Positions 18,870-28,475 of a DNA stretch of 64,000 nt are shown in pieces. The stretch is taken from NCBI RefSeq assembly GCF_004762095.1, contig NZ_SIJH01000002.1, positions 62,001 through 126,000 of the forward strand, given 5' to 3'. Positions within the stretch are counted from its first letter, which is position 1. The number at the start of each line of letters is the position of its first letter. Under the pieces are notes generated by a model that did not search any database, was not told where the DNA came from, and saw only the letters and a list, made by a program, of their open reading frames with translations. The DNA is from Tabrizicola caldifontis (lineage in GTDB: Bacteria > Pseudomonadota > Alphaproteobacteria > Rhodobacterales > Rhodobacteraceae). The position numbers and the translations under genes are program-made.

Positions 18870-19648
18870 CCCGCATCATCGCCTGGGGCGTCTTCCTTCT
18901 GGGGTGCCTGTACTTCCTTCTGCCGCTGGTCGGCATGACCGAGTTCAGCCTGCGGATGCGGCGCGGGGAATATTCCTTCGACGCCTACCGCGTTGTCTTC
19001 GGCGACCCGCGCTTCTGGGACACCTTCAGCTATTCGCTGATCCTGTCAGGGGCAACGATCCTGGTCGGCGTGTTCCTGGTGGTGCCCACCGCCTACTGGG
19101 TGAGGCTGAAACTGCCGCAGGCGCGGCCCTTTGTCGAATTTGTCACCCTCCTGCCGCTGGTCATCCCGGCCATCGTGATCGTCTTCGGCTATATCCGGCT
19201 TTACAACACCTCCAGCTTCCTGCCGCTGACCGGCTCGGCGCTGGGGACCGATATCCTTCTGACCATGGGCTATACCACGCTGGCGCTGCCCTACATGTAT
19301 CGCTCGGTCGATACGGGCCTGCGCACGATCGACGTTGCGACGCTGACCGAAGCCGCACAATCGCTTGGTGCTGGCTGGATCACCATCCTTGGCCGGATCA
19401 TCCTGCCGAACGTGATGATCGCGGTCCTGTCCGGCGCCTTCCTGACGCTGGCCATCGTCATGGGCGAATTCACCATGGCTGCGCTGCTGAACCGCCCGGC
19501 CTTCGGGCCCTACATGCAGCTGATCGGGGCCAACCGCGCCTATGAACCCCCGGCGCTGGCCGTGATCGCCTTTGCCCTGACCTGGGGCTGCATGGGGCTG
19601 ATGCAGCTGGTCGCCCGTCTTGCCAAACACGAAAGAGCCAAGGCCTGA
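18866..19648 (+). CDS. ABC importer permease 2
   Basis: A 260-residue inner-membrane permease of the PotC-like type, partner of the upstream permease. It has about six hydrophobic segments and the coupling motif LTEAAQSLGAGWITILGRII near residue 170. It starts in a 4-base overlap with permease 1 and its TGA overlaps the ATG of the ATPase gene at 19648, showing tight operon organisation. Confidence 0.92.
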   Translation: MTRIIAWGVFLLGCLYFLLPLVGMTEFSLRMRRGEYSFDAYRVVFGDPRFWDTFSYSLILSGATILVGVFLVVPTAYWVRLKLPQARPFVEFVTLLPLVIPAIVIVFGYIRLYNTSSFLPLTGSALGTDILLTMGYTTLALPYMYRSVDTGLRTIDVATLTEAAQSLGAGWITILGRIILPNVMIAVLSGAFLTLAIVMGEFTMAALLNRPAFGPYMQLIGANRAYEPPALAVIAFALTWGCMGLMQLVARLAKHERAKA

Positions 19649-20706
19649 TGTCCTTCCTGACCCTGACCCATCTGGAAAAAAGCTTCGGCACGAACCGCGT
19701 GGTGAAGGATTTCAACCTGTCGGTCGAAAAGGGCGAGTTCATCTCGCTGCTCGGCCCCTCGGGCTGCGGCAAGACCACGGTCCTGCGCATGATCGCCGGG
19801 TTCGAGGCACCGACCTCGGGGTCAATCATCATTGACGGACAGGAAGTGACCGGCCTTCGCGCCAATGCCCGCAACATCGGCATGATGTTCCAGGCCTATG
19901 CCCTGTTTCCGAACCTGACCGTGGCCGAAAACGTGGCCTTCGGACTGAAGGTCAAGGGCGTCGCCAAGGCCGAACGCGAGGCGCGGGTGGCCGAGATGCT
20001 GGCACTGATCGGCCTGCCAGAGCTTGGCGGGCGCTTCCCCTTCCAGCTGTCGGGCGGCCAGCAACAGCGCGTGGCCCTGGCCCGCGCCCTGGCGCCGAAA
20101 CCGCGCGTCCTTCTGCTGGACGAACCCCTCTCCGCACTGGATGCCAAGGTGCGCGTCTCGTTGCGCAACCAGATCCGCGAGATCCAGCAGGATCTGGGCA
20201 TCACCACGATCTTCGTCACCCACGACCAGGAAGAGGCGATGTCGATTTCCGACCGCATCGTGGTGATGAACGCCGGAATCGCCGACCAGGTCGGCACGCC
20301 CTTCGAGATCTACAACCGCCCGACCACGCGATTCGTGGCGAACTTCGTCGGCACGCTGAACACCTTCGAGGTCACGGTCGAAGACCCCGCCGCAGGCAAG
20401 GTCCGCCTGGGGGGATCGATCATGACCCTGCCCGCCGCCCTGAATGCGGGCACGGGGTCCGCGCAATCTATCGCACTGCGCCCCGAGGCGCTGCGGCTGG
20501 GCCGCGAACCCGGTTACGAAACGGTCATCTCTGGCCGGATCGAGGATGTGCACTTCATGGGCTCGATCATCCGGCTGCGTGCCAACGTGGCGGGGGAAAC
20601 GGTCGTGCTGGACACGTTCAACCGCGCCGACCAGCCGCCCCCGGTGCCTGGAACCGGCATCGAGATCAGCCTTTCGGGCAAGGATGCGATCCTGTTGCAG
20701 GGATGA
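19648..20706 (+). CDS. ABC importer ATP-binding protein (PotA/FbpC-like)
   Basis: A 352-residue ATPase that energises the two permeases. Walker A GPSGCGKTT (about 37-45), Q-loop in FQAYALFP, signature LSGGQQQR, Walker B LLLDEPLSALD, and the H-loop THDQEEAMS are all intact. The C-terminal 110 residues form a TOBE/MOP-like regulatory domain (SIALRPEALRLG), as in polyamine and ferric importers. Last gene of the operon; a 12-base perfect palindrome GCAGGGCCCTGC occurs about 10 bases after its stop and may help terminate transcription. Confidence 0.94.
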   Translation: MSFLTLTHLEKSFGTNRVVKDFNLSVEKGEFISLLGPSGCGKTTVLRMIAGFEAPTSGSIIIDGQEVTGLRANARNIGMMFQAYALFPNLTVAENVAFGLKVKGVAKAEREARVAEMLALIGLPELGGRFPFQLSGGQQQRVALARALAPKPRVLLLDEPLSALDAKVRVSLRNQIREIQQDLGITTIFVTHDQEEAMSISDRIVVMNAGIADQVGTPFEIYNRPTTRFVANFVGTLNTFEVTVEDPAAGKVRLGGSIMTLPAALNAGTGSAQSIALRPEALRLGREPGYETVISGRIEDVHFMGSIIRLRANVAGETVVLDTFNRADQPPPVPGTGIEISLSGKDAILLQG

Positions 20707-20829
20707 AGCCAGGCGCAGGGCCCTGCGATGGCGTCAGGCACCTGTCAGGCAATCGGTGTCAGAGGCCCTGTCTGCAATGACCGTTGCGCCCTGGCCGGCC
20801 GAATGTGAACCATCGCGCAAGGAGGCGGG

Positions 20830-22077
20830 ATGAAGCAGCGCAGCCGGATCTCGGTGCAGCAGACCCAGCGCATGGCGCTGACGACGACGCTTGCCGCCTC
20901 GATCCGCGTGCTGCGCGCCGATGCAGCCGGCCTTGCCCGCTATCTGGAGGAGCAGGCGTCCGAAAACCCGGCGCTGGTCGTCACCCGCCCGCCGCCCTCG
21001 GACTGGACCCCGCGCTGGAAGTCCGCGCTTGGCACAAGGGGCGAGATGCCCGAGACGGCCGCGGCGGCGCCAAGCCTGGTCGGCCATGCCCTGGGGCTGA
21101 TCGCAGCCCTGCGCCTCAGCGGGGCCGAGGCGCGCCTGGCCGAGGCCCTGATCGAGACGCTGGAGCCGTCCGGCTGGCTTGGCCGTCCATTGGCCGCCCT
21201 TGCGACACAGGCGGGCCTGCGCCTGGCCGAGGCCGAGGCTGTGCTGCGCCGGTTGCAGCAGCAGGCCGAGCCGACCGGCCTGTTTGCCCGGAATCTGGCT
21301 GAATGCCTGCGCCTTCAGGCCGAGGACGCGGGCGAGCTTGACGCGCCCATGGCCGCAGTTCTGGACCGGCTGGACCTGGTGGCGCGGGGCGACATCGACC
21401 GTCTCGCGCGCGAGGCGGGGGTGGATGCGGCGACGATCCGCGCCCGCATCGGCACGCTACGCGGCTACGATCCGAAACCCGGCGCACGCTTCGAACCCTG
21501 CGCCGCCCCGGTGCGCGAACCCGACCTGATCGCCGAGAAGGGGCCGGACGGCTGGACCGTCTCGCTGAACCGATCGGCATTGCCGACCGTCTCGGTCGCC
21601 GAGGGGCGCGGCAAGGGCCGGGCCGAGGCGAGGGCGATCCTGCGCATGGTCGAGGGGCGCAACAGAACCCTTCTGGCCGTAGGGCAGGAGATCCTGGCCC
21701 GGCAGGTCGCGGCACTGGAGCAGGGGATCGGCGCGCTGGTGCCGATGACCATGGCCGAGGTGGCAGAAACGCTGCGGCTTCATGAAAGCACCGTCAGCCG
21801 GGTCGTCGCGGGGACGGCCGTGGATACGCCGCGCGGCACATGGTGGCTGCGGGCGCTGTTCACCCGGTCGGTGCGCGAAGGCGGCCCGGCGTCGGGCGCC
21901 CTGCGCGACCGGCTGGCGCGGCTGGTCGCGGCCGAGGATCCGGCAGCGCCCCTGTCGGACGAGGCCCTGGCCCATGCCCTGGCCGAGGGCGGCGCCCCCA
22001 TCGCGCGGCGCACGGTGGCCAAGTATCGCACCATGCTGGGCCTGCCACCCGCCCATCGCCGCCGTCAGCGGCAGTGA
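20830..22077 (+). CDS. rpoN: RNA polymerase sigma-54 factor, short form
   Basis: A 415-residue sigma-54. Region I is present (QTQRMALTTTLAASIRVLRA, then LARYLEEQASENPAL), but the usual acidic region II is essentially missing, which explains a length well under the roughly 480 of E. coli RpoN. The core-binding region follows, then the HTH (MTMAEVAETLRLHESTVSRV), the TPRGTWWLRALF block and a nearly canonical RpoN box ARRTVAKYR. ATG preceded by AAGGAGG. Rhodobacter species often carry several specialised RpoN copies; which regulon this serves is not shown, as no enhancer-binding activator lies nearby. Confidence 0.9.
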   Translation: MKQRSRISVQQTQRMALTTTLAASIRVLRADAAGLARYLEEQASENPALVVTRPPPSDWTPRWKSALGTRGEMPETAAAAPSLVGHALGLIAALRLSGAEARLAEALIETLEPSGWLGRPLAALATQAGLRLAEAEAVLRRLQQQAEPTGLFARNLAECLRLQAEDAGELDAPMAAVLDRLDLVARGDIDRLAREAGVDAATIRARIGTLRGYDPKPGARFEPCAAPVREPDLIAEKGPDGWTVSLNRSALPTVSVAEGRGKGRAEARAILRMVEGRNRTLLAVGQEILARQVAALEQGIGALVPMTMAEVAETLRLHESTVSRVVAGTAVDTPRGTWWLRALFTRSVREGGPASGALRDRLARLVAAEDPAAPLSDEALAHALAEGGAPIARRTVAKYRTMLGLPPAHRRRQRQ

Positions 22078-22149
22078 TGTCGTTTCCGGGGCTGACAGTG
22101 CGGCCCATCTGCCCTAGCTGGCGGGAAACGGCGGCTGCAAGGGGCGATC

Positions 22150-24156
22150 ATGGCCATCTTTCTGGGTGTCGATACCGGGGGCACCTATACCGACGCGGTG
22201 ATCCTGGACGACGGAACGAACCGCATCCTCGGCAAGGCCAAGGCGCTGACCTCTCGCCATGATCTTGCCGTGGGCATCGGCCAGGCCGTGGATGCCGCGA
22301 TTGCCGCAGCCGGGGTGACGGCGGGGGATGTGGCGCTGGTGTCGCTGTCCACCACGCTGGCCACCAATGCGCTGGTCGAAGGGCAGGGCGCACGCGTGGC
22401 ACTGGTCTTCATCGGCTTTGACGATTCCGACCTGGGCCGGGGCGACCTGACCGAGGCGCTGAAGGGCGATCCCGTGGTGCGCCTGCCCGGCGGCCATACC
22501 CATGCCGGAACCGAGGTCGCGCCGCTGGACCTTGGTCTGCTGGAACTGATGGTGCGCGAAATCGGCGACGAGGTCTCGGGCTTTGCCGTCGCCGCCCAGT
22601 TCGCCACCCGCAACCCCGCGCACGAGATTGCGGCGCGCGACCTGATCCGCCGGGTCACCGGCCGGCCCGTGACCTGTTCGCATGAGCTTTCGGCCAATCT
22701 GAACGGGCCGAAGCGCGCGCTGACCGCCGTCCTCAATGCCCGGCTGATCGGCATGATCGACCGCCTGGTTGCCGCCTGCGAACGGCACCTGGTGCAGGTG
22801 GGAATCGACGCGCCGCTGATGGTGGTGCGGGGCGACGGGGCGCTGATTTCCGCCGCCATGGTGCGCGAACGCCCGATCGAGACCATTCTTTCCGGCCCCG
22901 CCGCCAGCATCGTCGGCGCGCGCTGGCTGACCGGGGCGCAGGATGCCCTGGTCAGCGACATCGGCGGCACGACGACCGATGTGGCCCTGCTGCGTGACGG
23001 TCTGCCCGAGATCGACCCGCAAGGCGCCCGCGTCGGCGGCTTCCGCACCATGGTCGAGGCGGTGGCGATGCGCACCACCGGCCTTGGCGGCGACAGCGAG
23101 GTGCATCTGGTCACCGAAGGGCTGACGGGCGGCCTGCGCCTTGGCCCCCGGCGGTTGATGCCGGTCTCGCTGCTGGCCGTCGAACACGGGCCGATGGTCC
23201 ATGCAGCACTGGACCGCTGGCTGTCATCGGACGCGGTGGGCGAGATGGATGGCCGCTTCGTCGTGCCGATGTCCGGCCAGCGCGGGGGGTTGGGGGCCCG
23301 CGACCTGGCCGTGCTGGACCGGATCACTCAGCCGATGCCGATGGCGCAGGCGCTGACCTCGCGGCTGGAGGTCGCGGCGCTGGAACGGCTGGTGGCGCGC
23401 GGGCTGGTGATGCTGTCGGGGGTTACGCCGTCGGACGCCGCGCATGTCCTGGGGCGGCTAGACAGCTGGGACCGGCAGGCCGCCGAAAAGGCGCTGCGGC
23501 TGATGGCCCGGCGGCGGACCGGTGCGGGTGAACGTTTCGCAACCGGGCCCGAGGGCTTGGCCCAGGCTGTGGTGGACCAGTTGACCCGGCAGACGGTCGA
23601 TTGCCTGCTGGAGGCCGCCTTCGGCGAGGATCCGGCCTTCGACGGCGAATCGACAGAGATGCTGGCCCGCCACATCCTTGCGCGCCGGGGTCTCGACCGG
23701 CATCGGGGCGTGGTGCAGACCGACCTGCGGCTGGGGGTGCCGGTGATCGGCCTCGGCGCCTCGGCCCCGTCCTACTACGGCGCGGTGGGCGAGCGGCTGG
23801 GGTGCGACATGATCCTGCCGGAACATGCCGGGGTGGCCAATGCCATCGGTGCCGTGGCAGGCCAGGTCAGCCAGCGCGCGACGGGTCTGGTCTCATCGCC
23901 TGCCGAGGGGCGCTATGTGGCGCATCTGGCCGCGGGCCTGGAAAGCTTTGCCTCGGTCGAAGCGGCCCTCGCGGCAGTCGAGGCGGCTGTGGTCACAGAA
24001 GCCTCCGATCGGGCGCGTCAGGCGGGCGCGGTGGACCTGCGCGTCACTGTGGACCGCGCCGTGAAGGAGGTCGAGATCGAAGGGCGCACCATGTTCATCG
24101 AGGCGAAGGTCACCGCCACGGCCTCGGGCCGGCCGCGCATCGCCCGTTCGGCCTGA
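22150..24156 (+). CDS. Hydantoinase/oxoprolinase (HyuA-like) protein
   Basis: A 668-residue member of the hydantoinase A/oxoprolinase family, ATP-dependent amidohydrolases with an actin-like ATPase fold. The N-terminal block LGVDTGGTYTDAVI and the second phosphate motif SDIGGTTTDVALL are clear. Most relatives work with a HyuB partner; none is adjacent, so the substrate (a hydantoin, 5-oxoproline, acetophenone-type compound or other) is unknown. The ATG is preceded by AAGGGG. Followed after 17 bp by a small gene likely co-transcribed. Confidence 0.85.
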   Translation: MAIFLGVDTGGTYTDAVILDDGTNRILGKAKALTSRHDLAVGIGQAVDAAIAAAGVTAGDVALVSLSTTLATNALVEGQGARVALVFIGFDDSDLGRGDLTEALKGDPVVRLPGGHTHAGTEVAPLDLGLLELMVREIGDEVSGFAVAAQFATRNPAHEIAARDLIRRVTGRPVTCSHELSANLNGPKRALTAVLNARLIGMIDRLVAACERHLVQVGIDAPLMVVRGDGALISAAMVRERPIETILSGPAASIVGARWLTGAQDALVSDIGGTTTDVALLRDGLPEIDPQGARVGGFRTMVEAVAMRTTGLGGDSEVHLVTEGLTGGLRLGPRRLMPVSLLAVEHGPMVHAALDRWLSSDAVGEMDGRFVVPMSGQRGGLGARDLAVLDRITQPMPMAQALTSRLEVAALERLVARGLVMLSGVTPSDAAHVLGRLDSWDRQAAEKALRLMARRRTGAGERFATGPEGLAQAVVDQLTRQTVDCLLEAAFGEDPAFDGESTEMLARHILARRGLDRHRGVVQTDLRLGVPVIGLGASAPSYYGAVGERLGCDMILPEHAGVANAIGAVAGQVSQRATGLVSSPAEGRYVAHLAAGLESFASVEAALAAVEAAVVTEASDRARQAGAVDLRVTVDRAVKEVEIEGRTMFIEAKVTATASGRPRIARSA

Positions 24157-24173
24157 CGACAGGAGACCCGGCC

Positions 24174-24506
24174 ATGCCCAAGCCTGAAACGCCGGTCGAG
24201 GGTTTCCTCGCGCCCCTCGCCCGCCATGCCCGCAAGCTGCCCGACCTGGAGGGGCTGGTCTTCTGGGGCGGCGCGGGGGGCTGGGACGCCTACCCGTCCG
24301 AGGCGCTGGAAGCCGAAGAGATCGCCTTCTATGCCGAAGGCCTGCTGCTGGACGGGTTCCGCATGCAGTGGTCCCTTCTTGCGACAGCCGACATGCCCGA
24401 CCGGCCCGACCACCTCCGGCTGGAGTTCTGGCAGGATGACAGCCCCGCTCCGCCGCCGCCGAATGGCTGGGTCGTGCTGGAGCGGGCAGTCTGGACCGGT
24501 GCCTGA
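24174..24506 (+). CDS. Small protein downstream of hyuA-like gene, function unknown
   Basis: 110 residues, starting 17 bp after the hyuA-like stop with AGGAG upstream of the ATG. I do not recognise a family. The sequence is acidic and aromatic (LVFWGGAGGWDAYPSEALEA, LRLEFWQDDSPAPPPP), without signal peptide or membrane span. Close spacing suggests an operon with the hydantoinase-like gene, so it may be an accessory subunit; that is inference from position only. Confidence 0.65.
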   Translation: MPKPETPVEGFLAPLARHARKLPDLEGLVFWGGAGGWDAYPSEALEAEEIAFYAEGLLLDGFRMQWSLLATADMPDRPDHLRLEFWQDDSPAPPPPNGWVVLERAVWTGA

Positions 24507-24801
24507 CCGGCCCTTAGGCGACCTGCCGCTGCGCGGAAGGCGGTAATCGGCTTCGACGGGGAAAGGGCCCTGGCCGACGATCTGCTCGATCATGCCCCAG
24601 GGCGTCGACTTGGCGTGCAAAGGCAGGGGGCCAGACCATGCGCCTGCCCGCGCCGGCATTCTGCCGGACATGCTAAATGCCTGATGGCATCATATCCGTG
24701 GCACAGTGCACATCCGAACTGCGCAGCCGCTTGCCTGGCCACTGTCGCCCGGCCCGGCGTCCCCCTATGTTTGTGCAGGAACAGCCCGAAGGATCCTGCC
24801 G
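24507..24801. other. Intergenic region before hydroxyacid dehydrogenase gene
   Basis: A 295-base gap. The minus strand has an open stretch that looks faintly protein-like (encoding KSTPWGMIEQIVGQGPFP near 24530-24620), but it runs on antisense through the neighbouring small gene, so I do not call a gene. No hairpin or repeat stands out; the promoter of the downstream gene must lie here. Confidence 0.4.
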
Positions 24802-25815
24802 ATGCGTGTGCTTTACGACCCGGAACCCCGCACCACCGACGACATCTTCACCCCGGAAGACCTGAAGGCGTTCCGCAGCCGGAATCAGGTGACCGAATGG
24901 CAGGGCGAGGATCGTGACGCATTCTATGCAGCCCACCTGCCCCGGACCGAGATCCTGATCTCGCAGCAGCCCATGGGCGCAGAGCGGCTGGCCCTGGCTC
25001 CGGCCTTGCGCGCCATCTTCAACGTCGAAACCAATTTCCTGCCGAACATCGATTACGAGCAATGCTTCCGCCGCGGCATTCATGTGCTGGCCCCCGGTGC
25101 AGTCTTCGCCGCCCCCGTGGCCGAAATGGCGCTGGGAATGGCGCTGTCGCTTGCCCGCAACATCCACGGCCAACACGCCGCCTTCCTGAGGTCAGAGGAG
25201 AAATGGCTGTTCGAGGGCAACCGCGAATCGGAACTGCTTGCGGGCTCGACCGTCGGCATCATCGGTTTCGGCGATCTGGGCCGCGCGCTGCACCGGCTGC
25301 TCGCCCCCTTCGGCTGCCGGGTGCAGGCGCATGACCCATGGCTGCCCGCCGGCCACCTCAGGCGCCTTGGCGTCGAGCCCGTCGATTTCGATACGCTCAT
25401 GTCCGGGAACCGCTTCGTCTTCGTCATGGCGTCGATCACCACGGAAAACCGTGGCATGATCGACGCCCGCGCCCTGTCGCTGATGCAGCCTGGGGCCATG
25501 CTGCTGCTGATGTCCCGCGCGGCCGCGGCCGATTTTCCCGCGCTCTGCGCCGCTGCCGCCGCAGGCCGGATCCGCGTGGCAACCGACGTCTTTCCGGTCG
25601 AGCCGCTGCCCAAGGACGACCCGATCCGCCACACGCCCAACATGCTGTTTTCCCCGCACCGTGCCGGTGCCCTGAGCTTCGCACTCAGGGAAATCGGCAC
25701 ACGCGTGCTGGAGGACATGGACCTGATCGCCCGCAACCTGCCGCCGGTCTCATGCCGCAGGGCGGAACGCGAAACCGTCGCCATGATGCGGTCAAAGCCG
25801 GTCGATCGTTCCTGA
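24802..25815 (+). CDS. D-2-hydroxyacid dehydrogenase family protein
   Basis: A 337-residue NAD-dependent oxidoreductase of the D-isomer-specific 2-hydroxyacid dehydrogenase family. The dinucleotide motif is GIIGFGDLGRAL; the catalytic Arg lies in LLLMSRAAAADF, the acidic residue region in VATDVFPVEPLP, and the His in FSPHRAGA. The usual RGxxVD block is altered to RAAAADF, so substrate handling may differ from SerA or formate dehydrogenase relatives. ATG at 24802 with AAGGA upstream. Stands alone; substrate unknown. Confidence 0.87.
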   Translation: MRVLYDPEPRTTDDIFTPEDLKAFRSRNQVTEWQGEDRDAFYAAHLPRTEILISQQPMGAERLALAPALRAIFNVETNFLPNIDYEQCFRRGIHVLAPGAVFAAPVAEMALGMALSLARNIHGQHAAFLRSEEKWLFEGNRESELLAGSTVGIIGFGDLGRALHRLLAPFGCRVQAHDPWLPAGHLRRLGVEPVDFDTLMSGNRFVFVMASITTENRGMIDARALSLMQPGAMLLLMSRAAAADFPALCAAAAAGRIRVATDVFPVEPLPKDDPIRHTPNMLFSPHRAGALSFALREIGTRVLEDMDLIARNLPPVSCRRAERETVAMMRSKPVDRS

Positions 25816-25906
25816 CGTGGTGCAGGACCAGGCCGCTTGTCGCTGACCTGGTCACTCCTCGCCGGGCCTCCGACGAGGAGACGATGTCGAACGCAGAGGC
25901 TGCCCG

Positions 25907-26341
25907 CTAGAGCCGCGACAGCACCAGCCCGCCCAGAACCATCGCCGCCGCCGCAATCCGCGTGGGCGTGATCTCGCGAACCGCCATGCCCAGCGCGCCG
26001 GTCGCGTCGATCACCAGCGCCGCCGCCATCTGCCCGAAGACCAGCGCCGCAACCAGGGTGACGACCCCCAGTGACGCCACACCCCAGACGGCCGCGAACA
26101 CATACCAGGCGCCAAGGACGCCGCCCGCAAGGGTCCAGACCGGCACGGCGGTCAGCCTTGCATAGGCCCCGCCCTGCCCCTGAACCAGCGACGCTACCAG
26201 CAGCACCAGGAACCCCACGCCGAAGGATACCGCCGCCGCCGGTACCGCTCCGCCCAGCCCGCGCCCCAGCGCCGCGTTGATCGGGGCCTGCACCGCAATC
26301 GCCACCCCGCCCAAAGCCACTGCCGCCACTGCCCACCACAT
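25907..26341 (-). CDS. YdcZ/DUF606-type DMT family transporter
   Basis: A 144-residue integral membrane protein with about five hydrophobic segments, matching the small-multidrug/DMT-like DUF606 (YdcZ) family: AVQAPINAALGRGLGG near the N-terminus and VRITPTRI-like VREITPTRIAAAAMVLGG at the end. Function of the family is poorly known. ATG at 26341 is preceded by GGAGG. Divergent from the LysR gene across 176 bp, the classic layout for a LysR regulator and its target, so it may be controlled by that LysR. Confidence 0.83.
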   Translation of the reverse strand: MWWAVAAVALGGVAIAVQAPINAALGRGLGGAVPAAAVSFGVGFLVLLVASLVQGQGGAYARLTAVPVWTLAGGVLGAWYVFAAVWGVASLGVVTLVAALVFGQMAAALVIDATGALGMAVREITPTRIAAAAMVLGGLVLSRL

Positions 26342-26517
26342 GCCTGCCTCCTTCGCTGAAGTGTGCAGGCAACCACGCCGCCGGCGGGACGACAACCTGC
26401 CCGTTTGCACGCTTGCCCTGCGCAGCGGAATGGGCAGACTGGCAGCATCCCCGTTTGCGCAGGCAACCCTTTCGGCTGCGCAAGGCGAACCCCCGGCGCC
26501 TGCCAGCAGAGACCCGC

Positions 26518-27435
26518 ATGGCCTTCACCCTTCGCCAGTTGCAATTCTTCGTCGCCGCCGCCGAGGCCGGTTCGGTTTCCGGCGCGGCGCGGGCCCTGTC
26601 GATCAGCCAGTCCTCTGTGACCGAGGCGATCCGCAGCCTGGAAGACGACCTTGGCGTTATCCTGTTCGACCGGCAGGCGCGCGGGTTGATGATAACGCAC
26701 AAGGGGTCGGCCTTCCTTCGCCATGCCCGCAAGATCCTTGCCGATGTCGCCAGTGCGCGCGCCGCCTTCCAGACCGAGGCCGAGGCCGCCACCGGCCGGC
26801 TGTCGCTGGGCGTCACCAGCCTGGTCGCGGGCTATGTGCTGTCCGACATCCTGTCGCGCTACCGCCGTGCCTTCCCCCAGATCGAACTCAACGTGATCGA
26901 GGACAACGGCGACTATCTGCAGCATCTTCTGATCGGGGGCGAACTTGATGTGGCGGTCCTTCTGACTTCGTCGGTCAAGGACCGGCTGGCCCTGAACGTC
27001 GAGACGCTGCTTGTGTCGCCCTACCGGCTCTGGCTGCCGCTTGGTCACCCGCTTGCGCATCAGGAATCGATCACGCTGGAGGAACTGGCCGGTCAGCCCC
27101 TGATCCAGCTGATGGTGGACGAGATCGAGGAATCGACCCGCCGTCTTACGGCCGCCCTGCCGGTGAAACCGCAGATCACCTTCCGCACCCGCAGCGTCGA
27201 GGCGGTGCGGTCGCTGGTGGCCACCGGCGCGGGCCTGGCCATCCTGCCCAGCCTTGTCTACCGCCCCTGGTCGCTGGAAGGCGACCGGATCGAGATCCGC
27301 GATGTCTCGGGCGACCTGCCCACGGTTCAGGTGGGCCTTGCCTGGCGCAAGGGGGCGCCCCTTTCGGTGCCGGCGCACAACTTCGTGCGATCCGCCCAGG
27401 TCGGCATCCCCGCGCGCAGCGGGGCCTCGCCGTGA
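26518..27435 (+). CDS. LysR-family transcriptional regulator
   Basis: A 305-residue regulator. The N-terminal winged helix-turn-helix (LRQLQFFVAAAEAGSVSGAA, then SISQSSVTEAIRSLEDDLG) is followed by a type-2 periplasmic-binding-like effector domain (about 90-300) with the usual GVTSLVAGYVLSDIL opening. Likely targets are the divergent YdcZ-type gene and the genes downstream, including its overlapping neighbour; both are inferences from position. Start at ATG 26518, which gives the family N-terminus. Its TGA overlaps the GTG of the next gene. Confidence 0.9.
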   Translation: MAFTLRQLQFFVAAAEAGSVSGAARALSISQSSVTEAIRSLEDDLGVILFDRQARGLMITHKGSAFLRHARKILADVASARAAFQTEAEAATGRLSLGVTSLVAGYVLSDILSRYRRAFPQIELNVIEDNGDYLQHLLIGGELDVAVLLTSSVKDRLALNVETLLVSPYRLWLPLGHPLAHQESITLEELAGQPLIQLMVDEIEESTRRLTAALPVKPQITFRTRSVEAVRSLVATGAGLAILPSLVYRPWSLEGDRIEIRDVSGDLPTVQVGLAWRKGAPLSVPAHNFVRSAQVGIPARSGASP

Positions 27436-28475
27436 GAATCCTGCTGCACATGGGGCAGGGCAAGACAGGCACGACAGCCTTGCAGCAGGCCCTGCATGGG
27501 GCGCGCGCCGGGCTGGCGCAGGCCGGGGTGTTCTATCCGGCTTTCGGCGGAACCGAGTTCACCCACCATCTGCTGCTTGCTCTGGTCGAGGATCCTGCGC
27601 GCCTGCCCGCCGCCTATCTTGCCGCCAGGGGTGGCGCCGAGGCGGTCGTGGAACGTGCATGGCAGGCCTGGAACCGCGCCTGCGCCCGGGTCCGGGTGGA
27701 CCGGCCCGCCGTCCTGGTCCTGTCGAGCGAATTCCTGATCCAGCACACCGGGGGTCCGGCGAAGCGGCGCCTTTGCGGGCTGCTGTCCGAACTGTCGGAC
27801 GACATCAGCCCCATTCTCTACATCCGTCACTCCGTCGAGCATTTCCGGTCGCGGCTGCAGGAGTGGCTGAAGGTCGAGAAGCGCCCCCTTCCCCCCCTGC
27901 GCGAAGCCCTGCGAGATGCCATTTCCGATACCGAGGCCGCCTTCGGCCGCCCTGTCGTGCTGCGCCCCTACGATCGCCGCGTCCTTGCCGGCGGCGATAT
28001 CGCCGCCGATTTCGCCGCCAGCTTCCTGTGCGGGCACGCCCCGCCCGACAGCCTGACCGGCAGCATCGTCAATCCGGGGTTGTCGGCCGAAGCACTTGTC
28101 CTGATGTTCCGTCTGCGCGCTGCCGCGGGGGCCACGGTGGAGGCCGCCCGTCAGGTTGCCTGCCTGATCCGACCGCTGACCGACCTCGATCGCGAAGACC
28201 CCCCCGAACTGCCGCTGACCCTTCACCCCGGGGTGGCGGCGGCCGTCCTGCGGTCTTCCGACTGCCACCGCTGGCTATGCCAGACCGGAAGGCTGGCTAT
28301 TCCCGGCATGGACCCCGCACAGATCGACGGTGCGCCGCTGCCGGGCTGGCTGCTGGCCGCCCCGCCGGACAGGCTTTTTCCGCATGATCCGCAGCGCCTG
28401 AACCGCCTGGCAGGGCGACTGCGCAGCCTCTGCCCCGGCCTGATGGACGGTCTGTCCTGCAACCCATCGGAATAA
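27432..28475 (+). CDS. Sulfotransferase-like P-loop protein
   Basis: 347 residues beginning with a PAPS-binding-type loop, LLHMGQGKTGTTALQQAL, as in sulfotransferases and some glycan-modifying enzymes. A second conserved element, ILYIRHSVEHFRSRLQEW (about 130-147), resembles the 3'-phosphate-binding segment. No signal peptide or membrane span. It starts with GTG inside the stop codon of the LysR gene (GTGA at 27432), so the two are translationally coupled. Acceptor molecule unknown; its pairing with a LysR regulator and a polyamine-type operon has no obvious biochemical reason. Confidence 0.75.
   Translation: MRILLHMGQGKTGTTALQQALHGARAGLAQAGVFYPAFGGTEFTHHLLLALVEDPARLPAAYLAARGGAEAVVERAWQAWNRACARVRVDRPAVLVLSSEFLIQHTGGPAKRRLCGLLSELSDDISPILYIRHSVEHFRSRLQEWLKVEKRPLPPLREALRDAISDTEAAFGRPVVLRPYDRRVLAGGDIAADFAASFLCGHAPPDSLTGSIVNPGLSAEALVLMFRLRAAAGATVEAARQVACLIRPLTDLDREDPPELPLTLHPGVAAAVLRSSDCHRWLCQTGRLAIPGMDPAQIDGAPLPGWLLAAPPDRLFPHDPQRLNRLAGRLRSLCPGLMDGLSCNPSE

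Noticed and set aside
24018-24671. Minus-strand frame with a protein-like patch (KSTPWGMIEQIVGQGPFP)
   Set aside because: It continues antisense through a better-supported small gene and has no recognisable start; at most a gene fragment.
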